From Schaedlerella sp. (lineage in GTDB: Bacteria > Bacillota > Clostridia > Lachnospirales > Lachnospiraceae): 13,724 nt of DNA. Positions 6,240 through 13,699 of the stretch are shown here, piece after piece. A program made the position numbers and the translations under genes. The stretch is from positions 1-13,724 of the forward strand of contig JAHHTO010000061.1 in NCBI GenBank assembly GCA_020024595.1. The letters run 5' to 3'. The notes under the pieces are model-generated. The model had not been told where the DNA came from, ran no database searches, and saw only the letters and a list, made by a program, of their open reading frames with translations. Numbering within the stretch: position 1 is the stretch's first letter; every line of letters starts with the position of its first letter.

Positions 6240-7409
6240 ATGAGAGAGGAACGATTAGCAATTACACATTTCGGAGAGGATCAGACAAAATATATGAATG
6301 CTGTGGTTCCTCCGGTTTTTATGAATTCTCTGCATGTGTTTGATAGCATAGAGTCTTATGCGCAACATGAGGAAAATCAGAGTTATGTTTACGGGAGAGC
6401 GGCCAATCCCACAGTACATATACTGGAGGAAAAAGTAGCATCTCTGGAAGGTGGTTGTCGTGCTGTTGCATTTGCTAGCGGGATGGCTGCTGCCGCAGCC
6501 GCAATATTGGCGGTTTGTAAAGTCAAAAGTCATATTATCTGCATGAGAGATGTATATCAGCCGGTGAAAAATATATTAAATCAGTATTTTATCCCTAAAA
6601 TGGAAATTACAGTATCCTACTGGGACGGATTGGATTTGAATGAGTTAGAGGCACTGATTCAGGATAACACAGATATGATTTTGTTGGAGAGCCCGGCTAC
6701 ATTTGTATTTACTGTGACAGATATTGCGGGAACTGCCCGTATTGCAAAGGCACATGGGATAAAGACATATATTGACAATACATATTGCACCCCTTTGTAT
6801 CAAAAGCCTCTTGCTATGGGAATTGATATTGTAATGCATACAATGTCAAAGTATATTGGCGGTCACAGTGATATCATCGGTGGTATTCTGGTGGTAAAAG
6901 ATGAAGAACTGGGAAAAATGCTTCAAAATACGATAAGAGAACTTTTCGGAGGGATACTGGGACCTATGGAGGCATGGCTGGCGATCAGAGGATTACGTAC
7001 GCTTGAGGTAAGACTGGAACAGCATCAGAAAACAGCGATAGAAGTTGCCCGGTATTTAGAGAATCACCCAAAGGTCGAGAGAGTGTATTACACAGGTCTT
7101 GACTCTCATCCACAGGCACAACTGATCAAAAGGCAGCAGGTTGGACATACAGGACTTATGAGTTTTGTGCTCAAAGATGATCCAGAGAGAGCAGCAAAAC
7201 TTGTAAATCTGTTAAAAATATTTGAAATTGGTTGTTCATGGGGTGGCTTTGAGAGTCTGGCATTATGCCCATTGCTTTCTTATTCAGAAGCAGATATGGA
7301 GTTTTTAAATCTAAGAGCTCGAGATAAAGGTCTTATACGCATTCACTGCGGTTTGGAAGGGGCAGATGTTTTAATTGAGGATTTGGAACAGGCATTGAAA
7401 AAGTGTTAG
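6240..7409 (+). CDS. PLP-dependent Cys/Met metabolism (trans-sulfuration) family enzyme
   Basis: A 389-residue fold-type I PLP enzyme of the cystathionine gamma-synthase / beta-lyase / methionine gamma-lyase superfamily, full length. Visible cofactor residues: Tyr51 and Arg53 in YGRAANPT (phosphate contact from the partner subunit), SGM at 80-82, Tyr106 stacking on the ring, Asp179 in IDNTYCTP contacting N1, and the Schiff-base Lys204 in TMSKYIGGHSD. The Asp-to-Lys spacing of 25 equals that of methionine gamma-lyase. The C-terminal IRIHCGLE carries the carboxylate-binding Arg. Odd point: the Tyr106 segment reads YQP instead of the common YGG, closer to the YEP of MetC-type beta-lyases. Likely reaction: beta- or gamma-elimination or replacement on an amino acid; substrate unknown. 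It sits between the importer and threonine catabolism, so it may act on an imported amino-acid derivative. It starts 9 bases after the permease stop; AGGTGA overlaps that gap. Confidence 0.85.
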   Translation: MREERLAITHFGEDQTKYMNAVVPPVFMNSLHVFDSIESYAQHEENQSYVYGRAANPTVHILEEKVASLEGGCRAVAFASGMAAAAAAILAVCKVKSHIICMRDVYQPVKNILNQYFIPKMEITVSYWDGLDLNELEALIQDNTDMILLESPATFVFTVTDIAGTARIAKAHGIKTYIDNTYCTPLYQKPLAMGIDIVMHTMSKYIGGHSDIIGGILVVKDEELGKMLQNTIRELFGGILGPMEAWLAIRGLRTLEVRLEQHQKTAIEVARYLENHPKVERVYYTGLDSHPQAQLIKRQQVGHTGLMSFVLKDDPERAAKLVNLLKIFEIGCSWGGFESLALCPLLSYSEADMEFLNLRARDKGLIRIHCGLEGADVLIEDLEQALKKC

Positions 7410-7564
7410 CAATAAAAACACTTTCAGCTGCATCTCAATAGATGGAAATATTATGAAATAACGGTAATCTGTGGGAACCAATTAAGATTATTTACTAGAG
7501 ATAGTAAGACTGATCAAGCTGATTCTGCTCTTTGGCGGACAGTGGATGGAAAGGAGAGAAGATT
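7410..7564 (+). other. 155-base intercistronic gap before tdh with small hairpins
   Basis: No gene is seen. TTACTA-gaga-TAGTAA (7492-7507) is a perfect 6-bp hairpin with a 4-base loop. TAATCT (7465-7470) can pair with AGATTA (7485-7490) across 14 bases. No convincing promoter or intrinsic terminator was found, so tdh and kbl are most likely read through from upstream. AAAGGAGAG at 7550-7558 is the tdh ribosome binding site. Confidence 0.5.
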
Positions 7565-8623
7565 ATGAGCAATGAAAATACAATGTGGGCACTGGTGAAA
7601 GAAAGAGCAGAGCCAGGGCTTTGGCTTAAAAGAGTGGAGATTCCTAAGGTTGGTAAAAATGAAGTTAAAATAAAGATATTAAAGACGTCTATATGTGGGA
7701 CGGATGTACATATTTATAACTGGAATCAATGGGCACAGAAGACGATTCCTATCGGTCTAACAGCAGGACACGAGTATGTAGGCGAAATTGTGGAGATTGG
7801 GGAGAATGTAGAAGGTTTCTATATAGGAGAAAAAGTATCTGGGGAAGGACATATCGTATGTGGAAAATGCAGAAACTGTCTGGCGGGACAACCGCATTTG
7901 TGCCGAAATACACAGGGCGTGGGAGTAAACAGAAATGGAGCTTTTGCAGAATATCTTGTGATACCAGCATCTAATGTATGGAAATGCTCTCCGTCCATTC
8001 CTGAGGAATTGTATTCCTGCTTCGATCCTCTTGGAAATGCGGTACATACGGCGCTGTCTTTTAATGAGGTGGGTGAGGATGTACTGATTACAGGTGCGGG
8101 GCCTATCGGGATTATGGCAGCCGCTATCAGCAAGCATGTTGGAGCGAGATATGTTGTTATAACAGATATGAACGAATATCGGCTAGAACTTGCCAGAAAG
8201 ATGGGAGTGACACGTGCTGTTAACATCGGAAATGAAAAGTTAAGGGATGTAATGGATGAGCTAGACATGAAAGAGGGATTTGATGTAGGGCTTGAAATGT
8301 CTGGAAGCGAGACTGGCTTTAATGATATGGTCAATCATATGAAAAATGGAGGAAAAATCGCACTTCTTGGATTGCAGAAATCCGATGCGCAGATTGACTG
8401 GAGCAAGGTGATTTTTAATGGTTTGACTATTAAGGGAGTTTATGGAAGAGAGATGTGGGAGACATGGTATAAAATGGATACCATGTTACAAAGTGGTCTG
8501 AATATAGCCGATATCATTACACACCGCTTTGATATCAAGGACTATGAAGAAGGATTTTTAGTAATGAACAGTGGGAATTCTGGTAAGGTTGTATTAGACT
8601 GGACATCACTTCATGAGGAATAA
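7565..8623 (+). CDS. tdh: L-threonine 3-dehydrogenase (zinc-dependent)
   Basis: A 352-residue zinc-dependent medium-chain dehydrogenase closely resembling E. coli Tdh along its whole length. It oxidises L-threonine with NAD+ to 2-amino-3-ketobutyrate, which Kbl then splits. Catalytic zinc ligands are Cys44 (ICGTDVHIYNW), His69 and Glu70 (GHEYVGE). The structural zinc cysteines are 99, 102, 105 and 113. The Tdh-specific stretches GVGVNRNG and FDPLGNAVHTALSF are present, and the NAD Rossmann motif GAGPIG is at 177-182. YGREMWETWYKM near the C-terminal part is also diagnostic. The ATG at 7565 is chosen over a TTG 33 bases upstream because AAAGGAGAG (7550-7558) precedes it at proper distance and the protein then matches the family start. 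It is 29 bases from kbl, the classical tdh-kbl pair. Confidence is high on function; the unusual point is its position in a sugar-import operon. Confidence 0.95.
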   Translation: MSNENTMWALVKERAEPGLWLKRVEIPKVGKNEVKIKILKTSICGTDVHIYNWNQWAQKTIPIGLTAGHEYVGEIVEIGENVEGFYIGEKVSGEGHIVCGKCRNCLAGQPHLCRNTQGVGVNRNGAFAEYLVIPASNVWKCSPSIPEELYSCFDPLGNAVHTALSFNEVGEDVLITGAGPIGIMAAAISKHVGARYVVITDMNEYRLELARKMGVTRAVNIGNEKLRDVMDELDMKEGFDVGLEMSGSETGFNDMVNHMKNGGKIALLGLQKSDAQIDWSKVIFNGLTIKGVYGREMWETWYKMDTMLQSGLNIADIITHRFDIKDYEEGFLVMNSGNSGKVVLDWTSLHEE

Positions 8624-8652
8624 AAAATTATAGAAAGGACAGGAGATTGTTT

Positions 8653-9846
8653 ATGAAGAGAGAAGATGTTTTGAAATTCTATGCAAATGAAGTGGAAGAA
8701 ATTAAAAATGCCGGACTTTTTAAAGCAGAAAGCCCGATTATATCACCTCAAAGAGCAAAGGTAACACTTCAGAGTGGGCAAAAAGTTATCGATATGTGTG
8801 CAAATAATTACCTTGGTCTTGCTAATAATTCCAGAGTGATTGATGCCGCAATAAAATCTTATGGAGAAAGAGGGTATGGACTTTCATCTGTAAGATTTAT
8901 CTGTGGTACATTAGATGTACATAAGGAATTAGAAAGTGCTATCAGCAGATTTTTAAGTACAGAAGATACAATTTTGTATTCTTCTTGCTTTGATGCCAAT
9001 GGGGGACTTTTTGAGACTATTCTTTCACCAGAGGATGCTGTAATCAGTGACGAGTTGAACCATGCCAGCATTATTGATGGAGTTCGACTGTGTAAGGCGA
9101 AGAGATATCGCTATAAAAACAATGATATGACAGATCTGCGTGCACAATTAGAGGCAGCAGATGCAGCAGGAGCGAGAATTAAGCTGATTGCAACAGACGG
9201 TGTATTTTCTATGGATGGTATTATTGCTGATTTAGAGAGTATCTGTGATCTGGCAGATGAATTTCAGGCACTTGTAATGGTGGATGACAGCCATTCAACA
9301 GGAGTTGTGGGAAAGACTGGACGTGGTACGGCTGAATACTGCGGTGTAACAGGAAGAGTAGATATTATTACCGGAACACTTGGTAAAGCGCTAGGGGGAG
9401 CATCAGGTGGGTTTACAAGCGGAAGAAAAGAAATTATCAATCTTCTCCGTCAGAGGAGTAGGCCTTATCTTTTTTCTAATACTTTGGCTCCTGCCATTGC
9501 AAAGGCAAGTATTGAAGTGTTTAAGATACTCGAAGAGGATACGTCACTTCGAGATTATCTGGAAGAGATAACTACTTATTATAGGCAGCAATTGACAGAG
9601 GCGGGATTTGACATTATAGAAGGAGTGCATCCCATTGTACCGGTTATGCTGTATGAAGAGAAGCTGGCGGGGAAAATGGCTGCCAAAATGATGGAAAAAG
9701 GAGTATATGTTGTAGCATTCTCTTATCCTGTCGTTCCGAAGGGGAAAGCAAGGATTAGAACACAAGTCAGTGCAGCGCATACAAAGGAGGATATTGACTA
9801 CATTGTAAAGTGTTTCAAGGAAGTTAGAGAAGAAATGGGAAGTTAA
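8653..9846 (+). CDS. kbl: Glycine C-acetyltransferase (2-amino-3-ketobutyrate CoA ligase)
   Basis: A 397-residue PLP enzyme of the alpha-oxoamine synthase family, nearly identical in length to E. coli Kbl. It converts 2-amino-3-ketobutyrate and CoA to glycine and acetyl-CoA, completing threonine breakdown begun by Tdh. Motifs in order: CANNYLGLANN near residue 50, GLSSVRFICGT, SSCFDANGG, DELNHASIIDG, TDGVFSMDG, VDDSHSTG (Asp to the PLP ring nitrogen and His), and TLGKALGGASGG with Schiff-base Lys245. The ATG at 8653 is preferred: GGAG at 8642-8645 is 7 bases before it, whereas an in-frame TTG at 8647 lies only one base past that GGAG. It ends the co-directional run, with hairpins right behind. 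Other family members (BioF, HemA, CqsA) are excluded by the Tdh partner and overall likeness. Confidence 0.95.
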   Translation: MKREDVLKFYANEVEEIKNAGLFKAESPIISPQRAKVTLQSGQKVIDMCANNYLGLANNSRVIDAAIKSYGERGYGLSSVRFICGTLDVHKELESAISRFLSTEDTILYSSCFDANGGLFETILSPEDAVISDELNHASIIDGVRLCKAKRYRYKNNDMTDLRAQLEAADAAGARIKLIATDGVFSMDGIIADLESICDLADEFQALVMVDDSHSTGVVGKTGRGTAEYCGVTGRVDIITGTLGKALGGASGGFTSGRKEIINLLRQRSRPYLFSNTLAPAIAKASIEVFKILEEDTSLRDYLEEITTYYRQQLTEAGFDIIEGVHPIVPVMLYEEKLAGKMAAKMMEKGVYVVAFSYPVVPKGKARIRTQVSAAHTKEDIDYIVKCFKEVREEMGS

Positions 9847-9860
9847 GAAATTGTTTAGTG

Positions 9861-9886
9861 ATTACTAGATGGAAATCTAGGGTAAT
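9861..9886 (+). terminator. Hairpin with GGAA tetraloop after kbl
   Basis: CTAGAT (9865-9870) pairs with ATCTAG (9875-9880) around GGAA, a GNRA-type tetraloop. Outer bases ATTA (9861-9864) pair with TAAT (9883-9886) across a 2-base bulge, giving about 10 bp. It starts 15 bases after the kbl stop. There is no T-run, so it looks like a 3'-end stabiliser more than a classical terminator. Confidence 0.55.
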
Positions 9887-9897
9887 CCAGACAAATG

Positions 9898-9944
9898 GGG
9901 CTGTCGTATAAAAGGAGCATATCATAGAGCTGAACCGACAGCCC
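9898..9944 (+). terminator. GC-rich hairpin, likely transcript end of the operon
   Basis: GGGCTGTCG (9898-9906) and CGACAGCCC (9936-9944) are a perfect 9-bp stem around a 29-base loop, which can form a small inner AGC/GCT pairing. It is the most GC-rich structure in the gap behind kbl. The tail TGCTATTATT is only moderately T-rich, so its strength as an intrinsic terminator is uncertain. Confidence 0.55.
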
Positions 9945-10195
9945 TGCTATTATTAGAGGAGATTTTATCATCTTTAGTATACATATAAAAATTCATATAG
10001 TATTTATTCTCAAAAATTAATATATCATACATACAATTCAATTCTATTATTCCGATCATCATTTTTGTTTATCAATATTTTGAATATTTTTTGTTCAGAG
10101 TCAAACTATTTAGATCTATAGTCCTGTATTCATTATTTATGAAAAACCTTTTAAAGATATTTATATTATAACATAATACTTCTAACGATCGAGCG

Positions 10196-10297
10196 ATGGC
10201 TGCATTTGAGTACCATTATTGGTCGAGACAGGACATAGATATGGAAAGAAGAAAATGGAATGATATTGCACGTAAAAATATTGGTAAATATAAATAA
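10196..10297 (+). pseudogene. Short ORF or gene remnant, 33 codons, unrecognised
   Basis: An ATG-started reading frame of 33 codons ends in TAA at 10295-10297; the frame is open for nine further codons upstream, back to a TAA. The peptide starts MAAFEYHYWSRQ and has a very charged, tryptophan-containing tail (two Trp, many Arg/Lys/Asp/Glu). That looks more like the end of a real protein than random AT-rich sequence. There is no ribosome binding site before the ATG. I do not recognise the family. It could be a decayed C-terminus or an unusual small protein; chance is also possible. Confidence 0.3.
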
Positions 10298-10333
10298 AAT
10301 TTTCGCTTTTACACTATAAAAGATTGTAAAAAA

Positions 10334-10362
10334 TTGTGAACAGTGCCATAATTTGTTATAAT
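10334..10362 (+). promoter_or_regulatory. Extended -10 promoter for the xdh operon
   Basis: TTGTGA (10334-10339) lies exactly 17 bases before a perfect TATAAT (10357-10362), which has an extended -10 TG at 10354-10355. Transcription should start near 10369, giving a leader of about 135 bases before xdhA. This is the best promoter match in the window and shows that xdh is transcribed separately from the threonine genes. Confidence 0.75.
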
Positions 10363-10373
10363 TAAAAAAAGGG

Positions 10374-10424
10374 GGACATTTGTCCTTTCAAAGAGAGCTT
10401 TTTCATTTATATAATAAGAAAAAG
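10374..10424 (+). promoter_or_regulatory. Leader hairpins upstream of xdhA
   Basis: GGAC-attt-GTCC (10374-10385) forms a small hairpin that can extend on both sides with G-U pairs or AAA/TTT. CTTTTTC (10398-10404) and GAAAAAG (10418-10424) form a second, 7-bp hairpin with a 13-base loop. Both lie in the predicted leader. I see no match to a purine, xanthine or molybdenum-cofactor riboswitch core. Confidence 0.4.
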
Positions 10425-10504
10425 AGGTGAAATATAAAATTTAATTTTATAAACAATACAAGGTTACATATAAAATTAAGATTCAAGTTAGGGAGGGAGC
10501 ACGT

Positions 10505-12790
10505 ATGTATGTAGGAAAGAAAGTAACTCGTGTTGATGCGCATGATAAGGTTATCGGGCGCACAAAATACACAGATGATTTGTGTGATAAGAGTGCATAT
10601 ATTGCACGGGTTCTACATTCCACGATCGCACATGGAAAAGTGGTATCGATTGATACAACAGAAGCAGAGAACATTCAAGGGGTAGTTAAAATACTTACCT
10701 GCTTTGATTTAAGGGAGAAGCATTATTTTCCTACTGCGGGACATCCGTGGTCTACGGACCCGAATCATCAGGATATTGCGGATCGGCTGCTGCTGACAGA
10801 TGAGGTTAGATTTTATGGTGATGATATTGCTGCTGTCATAGCGGAAAATGAAGTGGCTGCGGTACAGGCACTGCGTGCTATTAAAGTAGAATATGAAGAA
10901 TATCCATTTGTTATGGATGTGCAGGAAGCGATGAAAGACGGTGCGCCACAGTTACATAAAGAATTTCCGAATAATATATTGAAACATACTACGATTCATA
11001 AAGGAAATTATGCGGAAGCAATTAAAGAACCGGGACTGACAAAGGTAGAAGGATGGTATGAGACGCCAGTTGTTCAGCATTGTCATATTGAGAATTTCAT
11101 CTGTACTGCAGAGATGGAAGGAGACAGAATCACGGTAGTCGCATCCACACAGATTCCACATATTGTACGCCGTGTCGTAGGTCAGGCGTTGGGAATTGAC
11201 TGGGGGAAAGTGCGTATCATCAAGCCTTACATCGGAGGTGGTTTTGGAAATAAACAGGATATTTTGTATGAGCCATTGTGTGCATGGCTTTGTACACAGG
11301 TTGGAGGACATCTTGTAAAGCTGGATGTTCCGCGAGAAGAAACATTTGTCTGTAATCGTACACGTCATGCGATTCGTAGTCATATTATTTCGTGGGTGCG
11401 TCCGGATGGAACCTATGCGGCAAGAAAACTGGAAGCATTTTCTGACCAGGGAGCCTATGCATCTCATGGGCACAGTATTGTGGCAAAGGGTTCGGGAGCA
11501 TTTCCACAATTATACCCGTGTGACAATGTAGAAGTTGATGCATACACTGTCTTTACAAATAAGCCGGTGGCTGGTGCAATGAGAGGATATGGAATCCCGC
11601 AGGCAATGTGGGCAGTGGAGTCTCACACAGAAGATGTGGCTGCACAAATGGGGATGGATCCGATTGAGTTCCGACGCAAAAATCTGATGCCGGTTGGATA
11701 TGTGGATCCGTTCTCTAAGAATGAATTGTATGCCGACACATTTAACCAGTGTCTGGATCAAGCAATGGAAGCAATTGATTATGATAGAAAATACAAAGAG
11801 TACCAGAACCAGACCGGAGATATCCGTCGTGGAATCGGGGTATCTGTATTTTGGTATAATACAGCAGTATGGCCAATTTCATTGGAAACATCTTCCTGCC
11901 GTATGGTTCTAAATCAGGATGGTTCTCTTCAAGTCCAGTTGGGAGAAACGGAAATTGGACAGGGCGCAGATACAGCATATGCACAGATGGCGGCAGATGT
12001 TCTTGGTGTATCGATGGAAAATGTACATATCGTGTCTTGTCAGGATACAGATGTAACACCATTTGGTACAGGAGCTTATGCATCCAGACAGACGTATACA
12101 GCAGGTTTTTCTATTCGCCAAACTGGAGAACTTCTAAAAGAGCGGATTCTCAATTATGCACATGAAATAACTAGAATGCCAGCATACAATCTAGATATTA
12201 TTCATGGCGAGATTGTCCGAGTAACAGATGGTAGAATGATGATGACGTTAGGAGAACTGGCAACAGAAGCTCTGTACAGTTTGACGAACAGTCAGCATTT
12301 GACAGCAGAAAGTACAGCACAGATTAAATCGAATGCATATTCTTTTGGATGTACAATCGCTGAGGTAGAGGTTGATATCCCGATGTGTAAAGTGAAAGTA
12401 CTTGATATTGTGAATGCACATGACGCAGGGAAATTAATTAACCCAGCGTTGGCTGAGGCGCAGGTACATGGTGGAATGAGTATGGGAATTGGATTTGGTT
12501 TATCTGAAAAACTGATGTTTGACGAGAAGACAGGACGGACATTGAATAATAACCTGTTAGATTATAAGCTGTCCACATTTATGGACCATCCGAGATTGAA
12601 AACAGTATTTGTGGAAAATCCAGAGCCAACTAGCGCCTATGGAACAAAAGCATTGGGCGAGCCTCCGACATGTTCAGTGGCGCCTGCAATACGAAATGCG
12701 GTATATCAGGCGACAGGAGTCGGAGTCAATGAGGCGCCGATCAATCCGCATAATTTGTTCCGTAGATTTGTAGAAGAAGGAATGTTTTAA
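10505..12790 (+). CDS. xdhA: Xanthine dehydrogenase, molybdenum-binding subunit
   Basis: A 761-residue large subunit of the XdhABC type (E. coli XdhA is of similar size). It holds the molybdopterin cofactor and hydroxylates hypoxanthine/xanthine to urate; electrons go through the iron-sulphur subunit to FAD. The N-terminal a/b-hammerhead domain (about 10-125) starts RVDAHDKVIGRTKYTDD. Mo-cofactor motifs are GGGFGNKQD from residue 244, MRGYGIPQA around 360, TEIGQGADT near 485, and KALGEPPTCSVAPA with the catalytic base Glu719. GNKQD in the first motif is the form typical of bacterial XdhA. The start is well supported by GGGAGGGAG (10491-10499), 5 bases before the ATG. It is followed after 21 bases by the FAD subunit. 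A related Mo hydroxylase acting on another purine or aldehyde is the alternative, but subunit order and the GEPP site favour xanthine dehydrogenase. Confidence 0.92.
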   Translation: MYVGKKVTRVDAHDKVIGRTKYTDDLCDKSAYIARVLHSTIAHGKVVSIDTTEAENIQGVVKILTCFDLREKHYFPTAGHPWSTDPNHQDIADRLLLTDEVRFYGDDIAAVIAENEVAAVQALRAIKVEYEEYPFVMDVQEAMKDGAPQLHKEFPNNILKHTTIHKGNYAEAIKEPGLTKVEGWYETPVVQHCHIENFICTAEMEGDRITVVASTQIPHIVRRVVGQALGIDWGKVRIIKPYIGGGFGNKQDILYEPLCAWLCTQVGGHLVKLDVPREETFVCNRTRHAIRSHIISWVRPDGTYAARKLEAFSDQGAYASHGHSIVAKGSGAFPQLYPCDNVEVDAYTVFTNKPVAGAMRGYGIPQAMWAVESHTEDVAAQMGMDPIEFRRKNLMPVGYVDPFSKNELYADTFNQCLDQAMEAIDYDRKYKEYQNQTGDIRRGIGVSVFWYNTAVWPISLETSSCRMVLNQDGSLQVQLGETEIGQGADTAYAQMAADVLGVSMENVHIVSCQDTDVTPFGTGAYASRQTYTAGFSIRQTGELLKERILNYAHEITRMPAYNLDIIHGEIVRVTDGRMMMTLGELATEALYSLTNSQHLTAESTAQIKSNAYSFGCTIAEVEVDIPMCKVKVLDIVNAHDAGKLINPALAEAQVHGGMSMGIGFGLSEKLMFDEKTGRTLNNNLLDYKLSTFMDHPRLKTVFVENPEPTSAYGTKALGEPPTCSVAPAIRNAVYQATGVGVNEAPINPHNLFRRFVEEGMF

Positions 12791-12811
12791 GAGAAAGAGG
12801 AGGTTCAAATT

Positions 12812-13699
12812 ATGTATGATATAAAAGCACTATATGAGGCAGAGAGTGTACAGCATGCAGTTTCGCTTCTTCAGGAACATCCGGAAGCACAGATTATTGC
12901 AGGTGGAAGTGATGTATTGGTACAGATTCGTGAAGGAAAGTGCGCTGGAAAGGAACTGGTCAGCATCTATATGATTGATGAGATGCGTGGGATCAGTTAT
13001 GAGGAAGATGGAGCAATCCGAATTGGGTCGCTTACCAGTTTTTCCCATATTACCAAAGATCCGATTATTCAGCAGAATATCAATGTATTGGGGGAAGCAG
13101 TTGATATGGTGGGAGGACCACAGATCCGTAATATCGGAACCATTGGTGGAAATACATGTAATGGTGTGACTTCTGCGGATTCAGCATCTACCTTGCATGC
13201 GTGGGATGCAATTATAGAAATTACCGGTTCGGAGGGCGTACGCAGAATCCCGATTCATGATTTCTATATCAAAGCAGGAGCAGTAGATTTGAAGCCGGGA
13301 GAACTTCAGACAGCAATTATTATTCCAAAAGAATCGTATGACGGTTATCACGGGCATTATATCAAATATGCCATGAGAAATGCAATGGATATTGCAACAA
13401 CAGGGTGTTCTGTGAATGTGAAATTGTCTGAGGATAAAAAGATCATCGAAGATGTTCGGATTGCATATGGTGTTGCAGGACCGGTGCCGATGCGCGCGCC
13501 ATCCGCAGAGGAGAAAATAAAAGGCAAGTTGGTAAGTAAAGATACTGTCAAAGAATTTGCACAAGCTGCGTTAGAGGATATCAATCCACGTGACAGCTGG
13601 AGAGCGTCCAAAGCTTTCCGCCAGCATATTGCAGTTGTGTTGGCAGAGCGTGCATTACGCGAATCCATTCGTCTGGCAGGAGGTGAAATAGATGAGTAA
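12812..13699 (+). CDS. xdhB: Xanthine dehydrogenase, FAD-binding subunit
   Basis: A 295-residue medium subunit of the CO-dehydrogenase-flavoprotein family, normal in length. It binds FAD and passes electrons from the iron-sulphur subunit to NAD+ or another acceptor. FAD motifs are AGGSDVL at 30-36 in the N-terminal PCMH-type domain, and GGPQIRNIGTIGGN at 101-114 followed by TSADSAST. The C-terminal domain (about 180-285) has the usual AYGVAGPVPMRAPSAE segment and ends in RALRESIRLAGG. The ribosome binding site AGAGGAGG (12796-12803) lies 8 bases before the ATG. Its stop overlaps the start of the next subunit in ATGAGTAA, so the two are translationally coupled. Confidence 0.93.
   Translation: MYDIKALYEAESVQHAVSLLQEHPEAQIIAGGSDVLVQIREGKCAGKELVSIYMIDEMRGISYEEDGAIRIGSLTSFSHITKDPIIQQNINVLGEAVDMVGGPQIRNIGTIGGNTCNGVTSADSASTLHAWDAIIEITGSEGVRRIPIHDFYIKAGAVDLKPGELQTAIIIPKESYDGYHGHYIKYAMRNAMDIATTGCSVNVKLSEDKKIIEDVRIAYGVAGPVPMRAPSAEEKIKGKLVSKDTVKEFAQAALEDINPRDSWRASKAFRQHIAVVLAERALRESIRLAGGEIDE

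Larger units (their letters stand above)
9847..10504. other. 658-base AT-rich gap between kbl and xdhA
   Basis: The gap holds two hairpins after kbl (9861-9944), then about 230 bases of extremely AT-rich DNA (roughly 9960-10190) with no supported gene. A short unrecognised ORF follows at 10196-10297, then the xdh promoter and leader. The abrupt change from ordinary coding composition and the gene scrap suggest a boundary between two independent gene clusters, possibly with past loss of a gene. Confidence 0.6.

Noticed and set aside
7532..7564. TTG start for tdh, adding 11 residues
   Set aside because: The Shine-Dalgarno AAAGGAGAG lies inside this extension and points to the ATG at 7565; the extra residues have no family match.
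7410..7564. T-box or amino-acid riboswitch before tdh
   Set aside because: A TGGGAACC stretch is present, but the T-box core AGGGTGGnACCGCG and a terminator/antiterminator pair are absent; no glycine riboswitch core was seen either.
7819..8334. 171-residue open frame on the minus strand inside tdh
   Set aside because: It is antisense to a certain gene, low in complexity (Ser/Pro/Ile-rich), and has no family features.
7565..8623. Sorbitol or other polyol dehydrogenase instead of Tdh, given the sugar importer
   Set aside because: Several Tdh-specific stretches (VHIYNW, GVGVNRNG, YGREMWETWYKM) and the adjoining kbl make threonine dehydrogenase clear.
8647..8652. TTG start for kbl
   Set aside because: It lies only one base after the GGAG; the ATG at 8653 has proper spacing and matches known Kbl N-termini.
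9922..10062. 46-codon minus-strand ORF in the AT-rich gap
   Set aside because: No ribosome binding site, composition dominated by Ile/Tyr/Asn/Met as expected from AT-rich DNA, and it runs through a probable terminator hairpin.
10066..10110. AATATTTT tandem copies in the AT-rich gap
   Set aside because: Two short copies in very AT-rich sequence are expected by chance; there is no array.
10369..10504. Purine or molybdenum-cofactor riboswitch before xdhA
   Set aside because: Hairpins exist but none of the conserved core bases of these riboswitches could be found by eye.
10952..11509. 185-residue open frame on the minus strand inside xdhA
   Set aside because: It is antisense to a well-supported gene, with Cys/Asn/Arg-rich composition typical of a shadow frame.
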